Below, piece after piece: positions 15,429 through 22,685 of a stretch of DNA of 27,805 nucleotides. A model generated the notes under the pieces. That model saw nothing but the letters and a program-made list of their open reading frames with translations, did not search any database and was not told the DNA's origin. The number at the start of each line of letters is the position of its first letter. Position 1 is the stretch's first letter. A program made the translations under genes and the position numbers. The DNA is from Planctomycetota bacterium. GTDB taxonomy: Bacteria; Planctomycetota; PUPC01; JABMSA01; JAUWKK01. The stretch spans positions 1 to 27,805 of the forward strand of contig JAUWKK010000003.1 in the NCBI GenBank assembly GCA_030614245.1, in the 5' to 3' direction.

Positions 15429-16895
15429 CTATGCCTTCGCGTGCTGTATGAGAGGCTCTTCCTCGCCGGCTGCGGCCATTCGCCGCTTCAAGCGCTCGGC
15501 GAGCTTCGCACGGACGCCGGCCAGCTCGGGAGCCCGGACGAGATTCGTCCGCTCGTGCGGGTCTTTCTCCAGGTCGTAGAGGAAGTCCTCGACGTAGAGG
15601 TCGCTGCCTTTCGCCTCGCCGCCACGCTTCCCGGGTGCTCTGACGGAGTATTTCCATTTCTTCGTGCGGACGGCCCGGCCGACGTGGCTTTCGCTGATCT
15701 GGAGGAAGACGTCGTCGGGCCAATCCCCGGCCGTCCCCGGTGCAAGCGGCTGAAGCGGACGGCCGCGCATCCGGGGCGGCGCCGTCACGCCGCCCGCCGA
15801 AAGTATCGTCGGCGGCAGATCGATCAGGCTGACGAGCTCCTCGACGACCTTGCCGCCCTCGAACCCCGGACCGCAGGCGATCATCGGCAGTCGGATTGAA
15901 TTGTCCTGACAGGAACGCTTGTACTCCCTGTTCCGCGTCCGGAAGTGGCAGGCATGATCGCTCGTGTAGACGATCAGCGTATTGTCCACCATGCCGAGCT
16001 TCGCCAGCTCCGCGCGTATGCGGCCCAGGTTCGCATCCAGACTGTTGATGCAGCCGAGATAGTCGGGGAGCTCCTGCCGCCAGTCGCCTTTCGTGCCCTC
16101 GAGGTCACCGGGGACCTCGTAGTTGGCGAACTTCTCCTTCGATCCGCGCGGCCCCTCGAAATGGTTGTGGTCGTTCTGGTGGTGAGGCTCGATGTATGAA
16201 AGGAACAGGAAGAACGGCCGCTTGCGGTCGCGCGTGCGCAGATAATCGATTGCGAAGTCGGTGACCGCATCCACCCGGTATCGATCCTTCGGGAATTCCA
16301 CCTTCTTCATATCCGCGTCGAACATGTGCCCGTCGTAGCCGTGCGAAGTATGCTCGAGCACGTCCGACGCCAGCCAGTAATCCTTGTATCCGCCTCGGCG
16401 TTCGGGTGGAATGGGTTTCGTTCTGCAATTGAAGCTTTCGTTCCTGCCGGGCGTGCCTCGTCCTGTCGACGCGAGGTGCCACTTGCCGATGTATCCCACC
16501 TCGTAGTCCGCATCTGAGAGCCGATGCGCTATCGTCTTTTCGTCCAGGCGCAGGGCGATGTTATTCGTGAAACAGCCCGTCTCGGTGGCATACACGCCGG
16601 TCTGGAGGCACGATCTCGCCGGCCCACACACCGGCTGGCATGTGAAAGCGTTCTCGAAGCGCACGCCTTCGGCGGCCATGCGGTCGAGGTTCGGCGTCAA
16701 CTCCAGCTTCTGGCCGTAACACCCCAGCGTGTCCCAGCGCTGCTGGTCGCTGAAGACGAACAGGATATTGGGCCTGCCGGACTGCTTTTTCTTTTCGGCG
16801 GCGGCGGCTTCCTGCACACTCAATCTCGCTACCGTGGCAGCCGCGCCCGTCGTCTTCAAGAAGCCACGGCGTGTAAAGCTCCCGTTAGTTGCCAT
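15429..16895 (-). CDS. Tat-exported type I sulfatase
   Basis: The 488-aa protein starts at ATG 16895 with AGGAGG seven bases upstream. The N-terminus has a Tat signal (FTRRGFLKTTGAAATVA). The sulfatase signature CGPARSCLQTG (90-100) supplies Cys90, which must be oxidised to formylglycine. Metal-site residues are Asp50-Gln51 in FVFSDQQRW and Asp313-His314 in YTSDH, and IGKWH (136-140) is the conserved lysine/histidine motif. It hydrolyses sulfate esters, most likely on a polysaccharide, in the periplasm. The substrate subfamily cannot be given. It follows the B12-activation gene by about 40 bases on the same strand. No formylglycine-generating enzyme is in this window. Confidence 0.92.
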   Translation of the reverse strand: MATNGSFTRRGFLKTTGAAATVARLSVQEAAAAEKKKQSGRPNILFVFSDQQRWDTLGCYGQKLELTPNLDRMAAEGVRFENAFTCQPVCGPARSCLQTGVYATETGCFTNNIALRLDEKTIAHRLSDADYEVGYIGKWHLASTGRGTPGRNESFNCRTKPIPPERRGGYKDYWLASDVLEHTSHGYDGHMFDADMKKVEFPKDRYRVDAVTDFAIDYLRTRDRKRPFFLFLSYIEPHHQNDHNHFEGPRGSKEKFANYEVPGDLEGTKGDWRQELPDYLGCINSLDANLGRIRAELAKLGMVDNTLIVYTSDHACHFRTRNREYKRSCQDNSIRLPMIACGPGFEGGKVVEELVSLIDLPPTILSAGGVTAPPRMRGRPLQPLAPGTAGDWPDDVFLQISESHVGRAVRTKKWKYSVRAPGKRGGEAKGSDLYVEDFLYDLEKDPHERTNLVRAPELAGVRAKLAERLKRRMAAAGEEEPLIQHAKA

Positions 16896-16935
16896 TCTCG
16901 AACCTCCTGACTGCCAACTGATTTCGAGTCGCCGC

Positions 16936-17628
16936 TCACTGGCCGGCCGGCTGATATCGCTTCTGCCAGAGTTCCGGTTCGTACGGTGCCCGGCGTCCGA
17001 TGCATTTCTCGCGCGGGCAGAGCTGGCAGCTCTGGAAACTCGTTTCGGTGGGATACCGTATCCCTGAGATGGATTTGATCGGCACCATCAGGAAGCTGTC
17101 GGTGAGCCGGACGCCGATATCGCGGCGCGGGTCGCCCAGCAGTTCGAACAACTGAGTCTGCTGCTGGATGGGCCAGTCTTCGAGCGAGCCCGGGCTCATC
17201 ACCGACGTCGGTCCGGGCCGGATTTCCTTCTCGACGTGGTCGCTGAGCGCGTTAAGAGCCGTCCCCAGCACTGCCTCCCGGATCGCGTCGGCCCAGAAAC
17301 GCTCGAGCATGCCGTCAAGGGTGCCCGCCCATTCTTCAAGTTCGACGCCGCAAGTTGCGATGAACGGAAACACCCGATGGGCGTCCTCGAGGTTCACCCG
17401 CAGCACGCGGCTGGTAAACGTAACGCCGTCTATGACTACGTCGTCGCCGGCCATCGAATCTATATATGCCACGCCGGAGAGCGCTTTCGGACGGGCGATG
17501 CCCCGCGCCTGTGCCGCAAGCCGCCTTATCTCGTCCGCCTGGGAGCTTGCCGCATCGACGCGAATCCGTTTCAGGAGCCGGTCGAAGTCGATCTCGGCGG
17601 GGATGTCATCGAGCAGAATACTATCCAT
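16936..17628 (-). CDS. Stand-alone vitamin B12-dependent methionine synthase activation domain protein
   Basis: The 230-aa protein matches the MetH activation domain (Met_synt_B12) with MSPGSLEDWPI at 144-154 (usually SPGYxxxP), IGVRLTDSFLMVPIKSISGI at 171-190, and a Cys trio C201, C204 and C209 in CQLCPREKC, which may bind a metal or cluster. The synthase catalytic and cobalamin-binding modules are absent, and the N-terminal 60 residues are a short helical start. Such stand-alone proteins accompany corrinoid methyltransferases of the URO-D type and may reactivate or hold the corrinoid. The UroD-family gene is about 4 kb away. The adjacent sulfatase may simply be co-transcribed. Confidence 0.85.
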   Translation of the reverse strand: MDSILLDDIPAEIDFDRLLKRIRVDAASSQADEIRRLAAQARGIARPKALSGVAYIDSMAGDDVVIDGVTFTSRVLRVNLEDAHRVFPFIATCGVELEEWAGTLDGMLERFWADAIREAVLGTALNALSDHVEKEIRPGPTSVMSPGSLEDWPIQQQTQLFELLGDPRRDIGVRLTDSFLMVPIKSISGIRYPTETSFQSCQLCPREKCIGRRAPYEPELWQKRYQPAGQ

Positions 17629-17717
17629 CGTCGCATTACCTCAACGTCAAAGGCCAGTCTCTAATATGGAGCGGGAGCGTATCAGAAGATGATTGAGAAT
17701 GCAAGCAGCGGATTGCA

Positions 17718-17763
17718 GGATGGAACCACAGATAAACACAGATAAACACAGATGAAGTGGTCA
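17718..17763 (+). repeat. Dispersed ACAGAT-type intergenic repeat, copy 2
   Basis: This copy is like 952-994, with the ten-base unit (ATAAACACAG) repeated in tandem. It ends only about 12 bases before the duplicated boundary module, so the left edge of the accessory region carries a repeat. Confidence 0.65.
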
Positions 17764-17775
17764 GGCGGGTGGGCG

Positions 17776-17987
17776 GCGCGTCAGGGATACCCTCGCTGGA
17801 ATAGTGTCTGAATCGGGGCAGCGCCGACCATAGCAACGTCACGCCCCTCGTGCAATACTGAGGCTCTCAAAAAAAACCTCAACAGGCTCTTTTCGCGCTT
17901 GACACGCATCCGCTCATCCGCGTATCATTCAGGTATGCGGGCGGGGCAACGGCGCTCCCGTCACAAGGCGATGCCGATGAACGGACG
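17776..17987 (+). repeat. Duplicated boundary module, copy B (decayed reductase tail, promoter, leader)
   Basis: This is the inverted second copy of 6961-7171. It opens with a decayed version of the last reductase codons (RV-R-DT-L-A-G ... SES-G-QR where the intact gene has RVKDTFAAMASESAQR), with the stop lost. The CAACGTCACGCCCCTCGTGCAATACTGA block, the promoter and the GATGAACGGACG start region follow. The body of the reductase gene is missing upstream. The leader frame ends after about 18 codons here. Confidence 0.8.
17899..17928 (+). promoter_or_regulatory. Promoter inside module copy B
   Basis: TTGACA (17899-17904) and TATCAT (17923-17928) are 18 bases apart, exactly as in copy A. It points toward cassette B, whose first plausible gene begins within about 150 bases. 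Confidence 0.55.
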
Positions 17988-18064
17988 AAAAGGCAAGCGG
18001 GTGGAGGTGCTTGACTCCAGGGCAAGAGCGCAGTAGGATAACAAAATGAGAACACGGCGTCCAG

Positions 18065-18364
18065 GTGCATGGAATGAACAACGTGCAGAATGAGTCTGCA
18101 ATGACAGGCCAGCACCTGAATGGAAGGATTGGCGGTAAGTTGCAGAGCATCGGTCGCCGGCGAAGGTTCCGTCTCCTGTGGTTGTGTGTAAAGGCATTGG
18201 CGCCCTCATCGCACCATGCTGGCAAGCCCATCCTGCAGCCCCAGCCCACTCAGGCCCCGGTCAAGCGCCTCGACCACGCGAAGAAGGAGATCGTGGCGGC
18301 ACGGTATTATGACATTCCGGCGGAGGCGTTACAGGAAGCAAGTGAGCTAATGCAAGAAAGGTAA
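18065..18364 (+). CDS. Possible small protein, first gene of cassette B
   Basis: An open frame of up to 99 aa ends nine bases before the TIGR04255 gene. Its last 35 residues (LDHAKKEIVAARYYDIPAEALQEASELMQER) are protein-like and probably helical. The first part (GRRRRFRLLWL) is less convincing, so the true start may be an internal ATG or GTG. No family is recognised. It corresponds in position to the small first gene of cassette A, but the two show no obvious similarity. Confidence 0.4.
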   Translation: MHGMNNVQNESAMTGQHLNGRIGGKLQSIGRRRRFRLLWLCVKALAPSSHHAGKPILQPQPTQAPVKRLDHAKKEIVAARYYDIPAEALQEASELMQER

Positions 18365-18373
18365 GGTCGCGAC

Positions 18374-19147
18374 ATGGCAAAGGAACTGAAGAACAAGCCG
18401 TTAGTCGAAGCAATTCTGGAAGTTAGATGGCAATTGCAGGGCACGCCGCCGGGTCCTCAGGTTGATACCCATTACAGGCTTTTGTTAGGACGACTATTTG
18501 ATCGAATGCTCGCGGATTACCCGGAACACGAGCAACTTCCGATCGCCAGCATTCCCGATGAAATGGTTGGCCATGTCGTCCAGCATCGTTTCCGTGTCGC
18601 GGAAAACTCATGGCCGTTGATCCAGGTCGGCCCTGGTGTTTTCACTGTAAACTCGACCGCCGACTACAAGTGGCAGGACTTTCGCCCCCGGGTAATGTCT
18701 GCCATAGAGAAGCTCTACGATGCTCACCCAAAGGCGGAAGACCTAAAGATCACCAATATAATCCTGCGATATATTGACGCAGTAGATTTTGACTATAATA
18801 CGGAGAACACTCTTGTCTTTCTGCGCGAGAAACTGAAACTAAACATCTCGTTACCGGCCAACTTGTTTAGTGGCATGAGGGTTGAAGATAAACCCAATGG
18901 CCTTGTTTCTCAGTTTTCATTCAGAACTGAGAAGCCGAGGGGGATAATGAATCTTCGCTGTGCGACAGGGCAAAAGCAGCACACTCCCGCTTTGATCTGG
19001 GAGACGACGGTCGCATCGTCAGGGGACGATTTGCCCAGGATGCCGAAAGCTTTTGCAGGGTGGATCGATGAAGCTCACGAACTGACAGATGATTGGTTCT
19101 TCAAGATGATAGAAGGGGATTTAGAAAGGAGATTTGCAGGTGAATAG
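18374..19147 (+). CDS. TIGR04255 family protein of cassette B
   Basis: The 257-aa protein begins with the family hallmark NKPLVEAILEVRW (residues 7-19). It continues with WPLIQVGPGVFTVNSTADYKWQDFRP, then NIILRYIDAVDFDY, and ends with AHELTDDWFFKMIEGDLERRF. These match the sporadically distributed TIGR04255 family, whose function is unknown. There is no signal or membrane segment. Base composition is more AT-rich than the chromosomal genes on either side. The next gene starts inside its last codons (GTG at 19140), so translation is coupled. In this window a TIGR04255-like protein precedes an RNase-type toxin in both accessory operons. Confidence 0.85.
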   Translation: MAKELKNKPLVEAILEVRWQLQGTPPGPQVDTHYRLLLGRLFDRMLADYPEHEQLPIASIPDEMVGHVVQHRFRVAENSWPLIQVGPGVFTVNSTADYKWQDFRPRVMSAIEKLYDAHPKAEDLKITNIILRYIDAVDFDYNTENTLVFLREKLKLNISLPANLFSGMRVEDKPNGLVSQFSFRTEKPRGIMNLRCATGQKQHTPALIWETTVASSGDDLPRMPKAFAGWIDEAHELTDDWFFKMIEGDLERRFAGE

Positions 19148-19499
19148 CGTGTGCATAATTGATCCTTCTGAGGCGAAGAAGATGCCGCTAGCCCAGTCGA
19201 GTGGCTTGTGGCATGAAAGCCACGGGGCCCCATATATAGAAGCCCTTGATTCGCCACGCATGCCGCAGATGGCTTTGTATCTTTATCATCTCCTGACAAC
19301 AATGACCTCAATACTCGATCCATGGTCGAAAGAACAATCAATTCGTGATGCGGTAGTCACCGTTCCCACGGGAGTGAAAAGGATGCTCATCCAGAGCCTT
19401 GGGTGGACTCGTCAACAGGCTATAGAAACGCGTTTACGCCTGTGCGTATTCGAGGAAGATTGGGATGCGCCAGGAATGGAGCTGTACGATGAATTGTAG
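19140..19499 (+). CDS. Small protein with an acidic tail, possible antitoxin
   Basis: I choose the GTG at 19140 because AAGGAG (19126-19131) is well spaced; a TTG at 19134 is too close. The protein is 119 aa, ending in EEDWDAPGMELYDEL, an acidic aromatic tail of the kind that antitoxins next to PemK/MazF toxins use to block the toxin's RNA site. The N-terminal half (DPSEAKKMPLAQSSGLW) is not a known DNA-binding fold, while residues 70-100 look helical (GVKRMLIQSLGWTRQQAIETRL). It overlaps TIGR04255 by eight bases and the toxin by 11. The antitoxin role is inferred from position and tail only. Confidence 0.6.
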   Translation: MNSVCIIDPSEAKKMPLAQSSGLWHESHGAPYIEALDSPRMPQMALYLYHLLTTMTSILDPWSKEQSIRDAVVTVPTGVKRMLIQSLGWTRQQAIETRLRLCVFEEDWDAPGMELYDEL

Positions 19500-19857
19500 T
19501 CGCGGCGACGTTATTCTCGTGCGGTTTCCAAATTCTGACCTGAAAACGTATAAAAAGCGGCCTGCCCTAGTAGTGCAAGCCGACATAGACACAGGACTTA
19601 GCCAGAAGATTGTGGCGTTGATTACTTCTAACCTAGCAAGAACTGGGCCAACTAGAGTTCAAGTGCCTAAGAATAGTGATCTCGGTAAACATATGAGGCT
19701 ACAGGCAGATTCGGTCATTGTAGTGGATAACTTGGCAACCGTGTTGGAACGAGAGATGGACAGAATAATAGGCAATTGCACTGAATGGTCTCCTGTTGCG
19801 GATGCGCTTCAGAAAACATTTGGGTTGGACTCGGAAACTGGTCGGACGAGTTCGTAG
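19489..19857 (+). CDS. PemK/MazF-like toxin
   Basis: The 122-aa protein starts from ATG 19489, which overlaps the end of the previous gene by 11 bases. The PemK/MazF beta-barrel is clear: RGDVILVRFPNSD (5-17), KKRPALVVQAD (22-32), IVALITSNLA, the surface strands TRVQVPKNSDLG and SVIVVDNLATVLEREMDRIIGNCT. These enzymes cut mRNA at short sequences and are kept inactive by an antitoxin. No usual AbrB-like MazE antitoxin precedes it. The upstream acidic-tailed protein is the best candidate. It ends directly against a fragment of a DUF1156 gene (TAG then ATG, no gap). Confidence 0.85.
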   Translation: MNCSRGDVILVRFPNSDLKTYKKRPALVVQADIDTGLSQKIVALITSNLARTGPTRVQVPKNSDLGKHMRLQADSVIVVDNLATVLEREMDRIIGNCTEWSPVADALQKTFGLDSETGRTSS

Positions 19858-19935
19858 ATGAGCAACGACAAGAGACTCATCGAAGACTAACCCCCCATCC
19901 AGGCCATCGGTGCCGAGGCGTCGCGGGAGAAGTCG
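19858..19935 (+). pseudogene. Decayed N-terminus of a DUF1156 (COG1743-type) DNA methylase gene
   Basis: Directly after the toxin stop, ATG 19858 reads MSNDKRLIED, then a TAA at codon 11, then PPIQAIGAEASREKS in the same frame. The start of DUF1156 DNA methylases has this pattern, an R-L-I-E segment followed by P-I-x-x-I-x-x-E-(A/S)-x-R-E-K-(S/N) and later a WWARRP motif. That motif and everything else is lost after residue 26. The sequence switches to an unrelated truncated gene on the opposite strand near 19930. Full DUF1156 proteins are roughly 900-1000 aa and occur in defence-type gene clusters. Confidence 0.65.
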
Positions 19936-21391
19936 CCGCAGCGGTCACACTGGCTGGTAGCCGTGCGATCAGGATGATAGTAGCAGCGCAGATCGGGCTG
20001 GATTGGGCTATCGCGCATGGCTGGCTCGTCCGCCCGCAGCTTCCCCGTTCCCCGAGCTTCTTCATCGCGGCTGCGAGCGTCTTGCGGGCGGCTTCGAGGT
20101 CCGCCGCGCTGAAGGCGGCCAGCAGGTATCGGCGGCTCCGGGCGAAGATGAAGTGCGCTCCATCGTCCTGTTTCCACACATTGATCGGCCCGGCGGGCGG
20201 CTGCGGCTTGCAGGATTTCTTAAGGTGCGCCTCGAAGCCCGATGCCCCGGCCGCCGCCTCTGCGGGCGTGGGATACTCGATGACGGCGAAGTGATACTCC
20301 CCTTTATCGCTCCGGTAGCGAGCCGCGGCGACGTTCGTCTTCTCATTCAGGACGAAGATGTTCTCCTCGCCGATGTAGTATACTTCGTTGAAATTGATCG
20401 GCTCGTGCAGGAACATAAACGTGAGTGGGACGCGCGATTCTTCGGGCAGCAGAGAGAGCAGCTTCGGTGGCTCTGCGTCTTTCACGGGCAGTGCGTCGGC
20501 CATCGCCCCGGCGATTGCCTGTGTTTCTTCCGCTGAAGCGGACCGGCGGCCGGGCTGAAGCCACAGCCAGTATTCACCTTTCCAGACCCAGCAGGTGGTC
20601 TCGATGGCGGCGGCTAAAGTGCCGATGCCCTTCACGCGCGGAACTTCGATTGTGTCCTTGAAGAAGACGCCGCAGGCATCGTCGGAGTCGGCGAATTCCC
20701 AGATGTCCGCGCGGATTTCCTTCTTATTGCCTTCGTGCACGTATGCGGCGACGGCGACGAACTTGAGGTTGTAGCTCTGATATGACGGAGCGGCGCCGTT
20801 GATGTATTCATCGAGGTTCGCGGCGGGATAGATGAACGGCTTCTTCGAGAGGCGCCATTCGCCGATGACCTTGGGGAACAGCTCGCCTATGGATGTTGCG
20901 GCCTGGGGCGCATCTTCCACCTTGGCCTTGCCGCCGGGCACGGGGCCGCCTTTGACGGCAGAGCCTTCGACCGGGCAGACCTTCTCGCAGAACCCGCAGC
21001 CGGTGCAGAGGTCTTCTTCGAGGTAAGGCCTGCGGATTTCGATCTCCTCGCCGTTCAGCTTCCCCTTGAAGGTATTGAATCTGATCGCTTTAGTGGGGAT
21101 CGGGCAGACTTCTTCGCAGACGGCGCAGTTGGCGTCCTCCCATTCGTCGAGCCCGTCCCTGAACCGTGCCCAGCCGACCCACGGTATGCAGGCGTTGCGG
21201 TTGAACCGCGCCTTGCCGAGCGCGAGGTGCTTCTTCTCGTCGAGCGTGAGCGCCTTGATGGCCTGCGACGGGCAGACCTGCCCGCAGAGCGTGCAGTTTC
21301 GATCGCAGTACCCCAGCCGAGGGACGAGCTGCGGCGTCCACATTCCCTCGAGGCCGCTCTCGAACCAGACAGGCTGCAGGCCGTTAGTCTT
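19877..21391 (-). pseudogene. Polyferredoxin gene, 3' part after an in-frame TGA (4Fe-4S motifs plus DUF6599-like domain)
   Basis: This continues the 22561 gene in the same frame. The codons after the TGA read KTNGLQPVWFESGLEG, then the first ATG at 21343. Clusters follow in CDRNCTLCGQVCP, CAVCEEVCP and CTGCGFCEKVCP. From about residue 160 after that ATG is a DUF6599-like domain with LDEYINGAAPSYQSYNLKFVAVAAYVHEG and IRADIWEFADSDDACGVFF. The last 50 or so residues (GRTSQPCAIAQSS ... ATSPATPRHRWPG) look like an unnatural frame. Removing one base in the GGGG run near 20045-20060 gives a short end at the TAG overlapping ATG 20018. The 3' end therefore may be frameshifted. Confidence 0.65.
19929..20018 (-). 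pseudogene. Truncated start of a zinc-finger (B-box-like) protein gene
   Basis: On the - strand, ATG 20018 starts MRDSPIQPDLRCYYHPDRTA and continues TSQCDRCGDF. The Cys-x2-His ... Cys-x2-Cys pattern is typical of a small zinc-binding domain found at the N-terminus of many bacterial membrane proteins. After DF the frame runs into the reverse complement of the DUF1156 fragment, so the rest of the gene is missing. A TAG in a third frame overlaps this ATG (ATGCGCGATAG), as expected if the upstream polyferredoxin gene once ended here. Confidence 0.5.
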
Positions 21392-22561
21392 TCACACTCG
21401 CATGCACTCGCTGCAGCGGACGCAGCGAGCGAGGAACTCAGCTTCGTCCCGAGCGCCCGGCGGGCGTATTAAGCTGGCCGGCTCGCCGCCCGAGCCGAGC
21501 CTGCGGGTGACGTTGACGCCCATCAGCGGCACGGAGGCAATGCCGGCCGCCGCCGAAGCTATCAGCCCGCGACGGGTTACATCGACCGGAACGTGCTGCC
21601 CGGCCGGCTGCTCCCTGCCGAACGTGATCGCGCCGGTTGGGCAGACGGCCTGACAAGTCATGCACAGTATGCATTCGCCGGCTTTCGTGCTGCGTCCGTC
21701 CGCGCTGATCGCGCCCATCGGGCAGGCCCGCACGCACTTGCCGCATTCGATGCACTCGTCCGAGACGCTCCGCTTGAAAATGCTCCAGCCGGAGCTCAAC
21801 GAGAGCATCGCGCCCAGCGGGCAGATGTTGCGGCACCAGTATCGGCTGAAGACCCTCCCGAACAGGACTATCGCCAGCAGCATGAGTGCAAAGAGCCAGT
21901 GCGCGACGTACGACGGCTGCTGATTGACGTGCAGGATCGCCCGGAGCGCGCCGTGGACGGGATCGGTCACGTAATGGACGGCCGGAATACCCCGCAGCAT
22001 GCCGAAGAGGCCGTCGGTTAGCCGTGTGAGGTAAGGATGCCCCGCGAGGATACAACTTCTCGGCGCTATGCTGAGCGGATCGAGCCAGCCCGACATCTGA
22101 ACGCCCAGCAATGCGGCCAGCAGGATAACGATCAGGAGATATATCTTGAGCCTGCGGCCGTCGTAGAGCTTCACCTTGGTGGACTTGCGCGCTGCGGCGC
22201 AGATCTTGTCGGTGATGTCGAGCGTAGTCCCGAGCGGGCAGACCCAGGAGCAGAAGAAGCGGCCGAGCAGCACAGCGGCCGCGAGCATTATGAGAGCCGG
22301 CAGGTATCGGACGACGTGGCTGCCAAGCGGAGCGAAGTCGCCGCCGGTGATGCCGTCGCGGATTTCGTCTGAAGCGAGGAACGTTGCAGCCGCGCCCAGC
22401 GGGCTGAGGCGCGGGAAGAGGTCGGCCGGCACGGGCCTTTTCACCAATCGTGCGAAGGTGTCGGCATCCTCGGGGAACTCCGCGATCCGCGCCGCCTGGA
22501 AGACCAGGACGATGAAGAGGATGAACGCGAATGCCTGGACGGCGCGTCGAGTATTCCTCAC
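21392..22561 (-). CDS. Membrane 4Fe-4S polyferredoxin (NapH/RnfC-like electron carrier), 5' part
   Basis: GTG 22561 follows GGAG with eight bases between. Of 389 residues, 9-25, 86-103, 140-157 and 222-236 are membrane segments. Two CP pairs, CSWVCP (104-109) and CRNICP (243-248), lie after membrane helices as in NapH-type proteins. Clusters are at C270/273/276/280 and C297/300/303/307, and a TRRGLIASAAAG twin-arginine-like segment lies at 329-340. A third cluster begins C380/383/386, but the fourth position, where Cys-Pro is expected, is TGA-AAG. The frame continues with family-like TNGLQP to 19877. The whole protein would move electrons across or along the membrane. Confidence 0.75.
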   Translation of the reverse strand: MRNTRRAVQAFAFILFIVLVFQAARIAEFPEDADTFARLVKRPVPADLFPRLSPLGAAATFLASDEIRDGITGGDFAPLGSHVVRYLPALIMLAAAVLLGRFFCSWVCPLGTTLDITDKICAAARKSTKVKLYDGRRLKIYLLIVILLAALLGVQMSGWLDPLSIAPRSCILAGHPYLTRLTDGLFGMLRGIPAVHYVTDPVHGALRAILHVNQQPSYVAHWLFALMLLAIVLFGRVFSRYWCRNICPLGAMLSLSSGWSIFKRSVSDECIECGKCVRACPMGAISADGRSTKAGECILCMTCQAVCPTGAITFGREQPAGQHVPVDVTRRGLIASAAAGIASVPLMGVNVTRRLGSGGEPASLIRPPGARDEAEFLARCVRCSECMRV

Positions 22562-22685
22562 GATGGGGTCTCCGGCAGGATTGTGACAGTTGAGCAGTTG
22601 AGCTATTGAAATCTACAAGGGAGCCCTTTTCTTCTCCTATTCAACTTTCTCCTGCTCCACTTTCCCATCTCAGATAGACAGGCTC
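22562..22685. other. Spacer between panD and the polyferredoxin gene
   Basis: The spacer is 124 bases and contains short direct repeats (CAGTTGAGCAGTTGAGC near 22588-22604) and pyrimidine-rich sequence. It also holds the GGAG site of the polyferredoxin gene. No terminator is evident. Confidence 0.45.

Noticed and set aside
17636..17842. Open frame on the - strand similar to one at 7105-7386 on the + strand
   Set aside because: The similarity is real but comes from the antisense of the duplicated reductase 3' end, so it is explained by the boundary module and not by a gene.
14302..21394. Alternative genetic code with TAA or TGA read as sense
   Set aside because: TAA and TGA also act as ordinary ends of other genes here (for example TAA at 165-167 and 5208-5210, TGA at 6840-6842), and only two genes show internal stops.
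21340..21395. Selenocysteine-insertion hairpin after the polyferredoxin TGA
   Set aside because: Only weak pairing (UCGAG/CUCGA with a six-base loop, and palindromic GGCC segments) is seen, without a typical apical GGU loop at the usual distance. The neighbouring Pro codon is also lost.
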